Source: Treponema sp.
GTDB lineage: Bacteria > Spirochaetota > Spirochaetia > Treponematales > Breznakiellaceae
NCBI GenBank assembly: GCA_031283905.1
Contig: JAITAW010000229.1
Span: 1 to 6,815, forward strand
Length of the DNA stretch: 6,815 nucleotides
Reading direction: 5' to 3'
Below are positions 6,145-6,815 of the stretch, in pieces. Both the position numbers and the translations under genes were made by a program. The notes under the pieces are model-generated. The model saw only the letters and a list, made by a program, of their open reading frames with translations, was not told the DNA's origin and ran no database searches. Numbering within the stretch: position 1 is the stretch's first letter; each line of letters opens with the position of its first letter.

Positions 6145-6815
6145 AGCTTATCCGGGAATAGATAACAGCCAATAAAGATGGTATGAAAAGAGAAGCGGGA
6201 TCAAATCATGGGGACTGACGGAGGAGTTGTGGGGACGGGTCAAAGAATTCATTCCCCAACGAAAACGGGACGAAAACAAAACCTACCGGTGAAAACCCGG
6301 AGCCGAGAGGTATTTTTTTTTGTGTTACGAACCGGTATCCGGTGGAAGGCGTTGCCAAAGGAATACGGGGCGGCCGGCGGCATCCATAAGTATTTCAGCG
6401 AACGGGCGGAAGCCGGCTTTTTCAGACGGATTTGGCGGGAAGGGCTGTTGACCTGTGACGAACTGAAAGGGGCGGGCTGGGAATGGCAAAGTATGGACGG
6501 TTGTATGGTGAAGGCGCCGTTGGCGCGGGAAGCCGTTGGGAGAAACCTCACGGATCGGGAAAAAAAAGGGACGAAGCGCAGTGCCGCGGCCGGGTCACAC
6601 GGATTACCCGCCGACATAGTGGTGAGCGGGGCGGACGGGCATGATATAAAGCTGTTGGAACAGACGCTGCAATCTATTATTACGGCACATCCCGAAAGGA
6701 CGAATGTATGTCTTGATGCGGGGTATGCGGGTTCTAAAGAGGTCGTGGAAGGGATGGGATACGAGGCGCACATAAGGCCGAGGGGAGAGGAGAAAGGAGA
6801 AACAGGAAAAGGAAA
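6145..6815 (+). mobile_element. Degenerate IS5-family insertion sequence (3' end outside window)
   Basis: The transposase remnant at 6176-6815 defines an IS5-family element. The left boundary is approximate. The sequence GAGCTTATCCGGGAATA (6144-6160), just upstream of the transposase, looks like an IS terminus. It is preceded by CTTAG-AGA-CTAAG (6132-6144), which could hold a short T-T-A-G type target site of the kind this family uses. The right end lies beyond the window, so the inverted repeats cannot be compared. The element lies on the same strand as the operon but is separated from it by about 570 bases. Confidence 0.6.
6176..6815 (+). pseudogene. IS5-family transposase, broken by stop codon and frameshift, 3' partial
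   Basis: The N-terminal part is read in one frame from about 6176 (KRSGIKSWGLTEELWGRVKE, then FIPQRKRDENKTYR). It ends at TGA 6290-6292, where the family usually has an Arg codon. The reading continues one base out of register from about 6305 to the window edge: VFFFVLRTGIRWKALPKEYG (about 6310-6369), IHKYFSERAEAGFF, EWQSMDG (6481-6501, first catalytic Asp), GADGHDIKLLE (6628-6660, second Asp), CLDAGYAGS and YEAHIRPRGEE. These match the DDE transposases of the IS5 family. A few residues of the usual glycine-rich linker are missing at the junction (6293-6305), so both a stop and an indel have occurred. No in-frame start precedes the N-terminal part, because TAA is at 6173-6175. It is almost certainly not functional. 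The purine-rich 3' end still encodes the expected R-G-E-E-K segment. Confidence 0.82.

Noticed and set aside
5905..6165. 86-codon plus-strand frame before the IS
   Set aside because: No recognisable family, no good ribosome-binding site, and it runs across the presumed IS left end, so it is likely a chance frame.
6313..6321. Run of nine T as a programmed frameshift site
   Set aside because: The frame used after the run already encodes a plausible transposase segment (REVFFF) just before it, so the frame change probably lies upstream at 6290-6305.
6249..6773. 174-codon open frame on the minus strand
   Set aside because: It lies antisense to a clearly recognisable IS5 transposase reading, and its product is low-complexity Ser/Pro/Arg without any family signature.

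Overview
The window looks like a chromosomal piece of a spirochaete, most likely a Treponema relative. This is an inference from the strongly diverged Rnf genes, the tight one-strand gene packing and the roughly balanced base composition. No rRNA or other taxonomic marker is present, so the assignment is tentative.

Positions 2-5573 hold one run of six co-directional genes that looks like a single operon on the plus strand. It opens inside an rnfD gene whose 5' end lies outside the window. A short membrane-anchored gene follows in the rnfG position, then rnfE and rnfA. Neighbouring genes in this block overlap by 1-4 bases (GTGA, ATGA, TAG/GTG). After a 31-base gap comes a GH57-type 4-alpha-glucanotransferase homologue, and after a 12-base gap a GT4 glycosyltransferase. 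No rnfB is seen after rnfA, and any rnfC would lie upstream.

The most notable feature is the loss of redox and catalytic residues. RnfA lacks both cysteines expected to hold the membrane [2Fe-2S] cluster. RnfD lacks the FMN-accepting threonine motif. The rnfG-position protein is short and has no S-G-A-T flavinylation site. The GH57 homologue keeps the family fold signatures but has Ala and Gln at the two catalytic positions. Together these suggest a membrane complex that no longer does standard ferredoxin:NAD+ electron transfer, encoded next to a probable glycan-binding pseudoenzyme and an apparently active glycosyltransferase.

Positions 5574-6175 contain no convincing gene. A palindromic repeat element (5567-5717) has imperfect terminal inverted repeats, an internal perfect hairpin and direct repeats, and it overlaps the stop codon of the glycosyltransferase gene. 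Next come a well-formed sigma70-type promoter candidate (5748-5776) embedded in an inverted repeat, a possible 28-codon small ORF, and a second hairpin (5949-5988).

From about 6145 to the window end lies a decaying IS5-family insertion sequence. Its transposase N-terminus is in one frame and ends at a TGA. The remainder, with recognisable transposase motifs, is in another frame and runs off the window.
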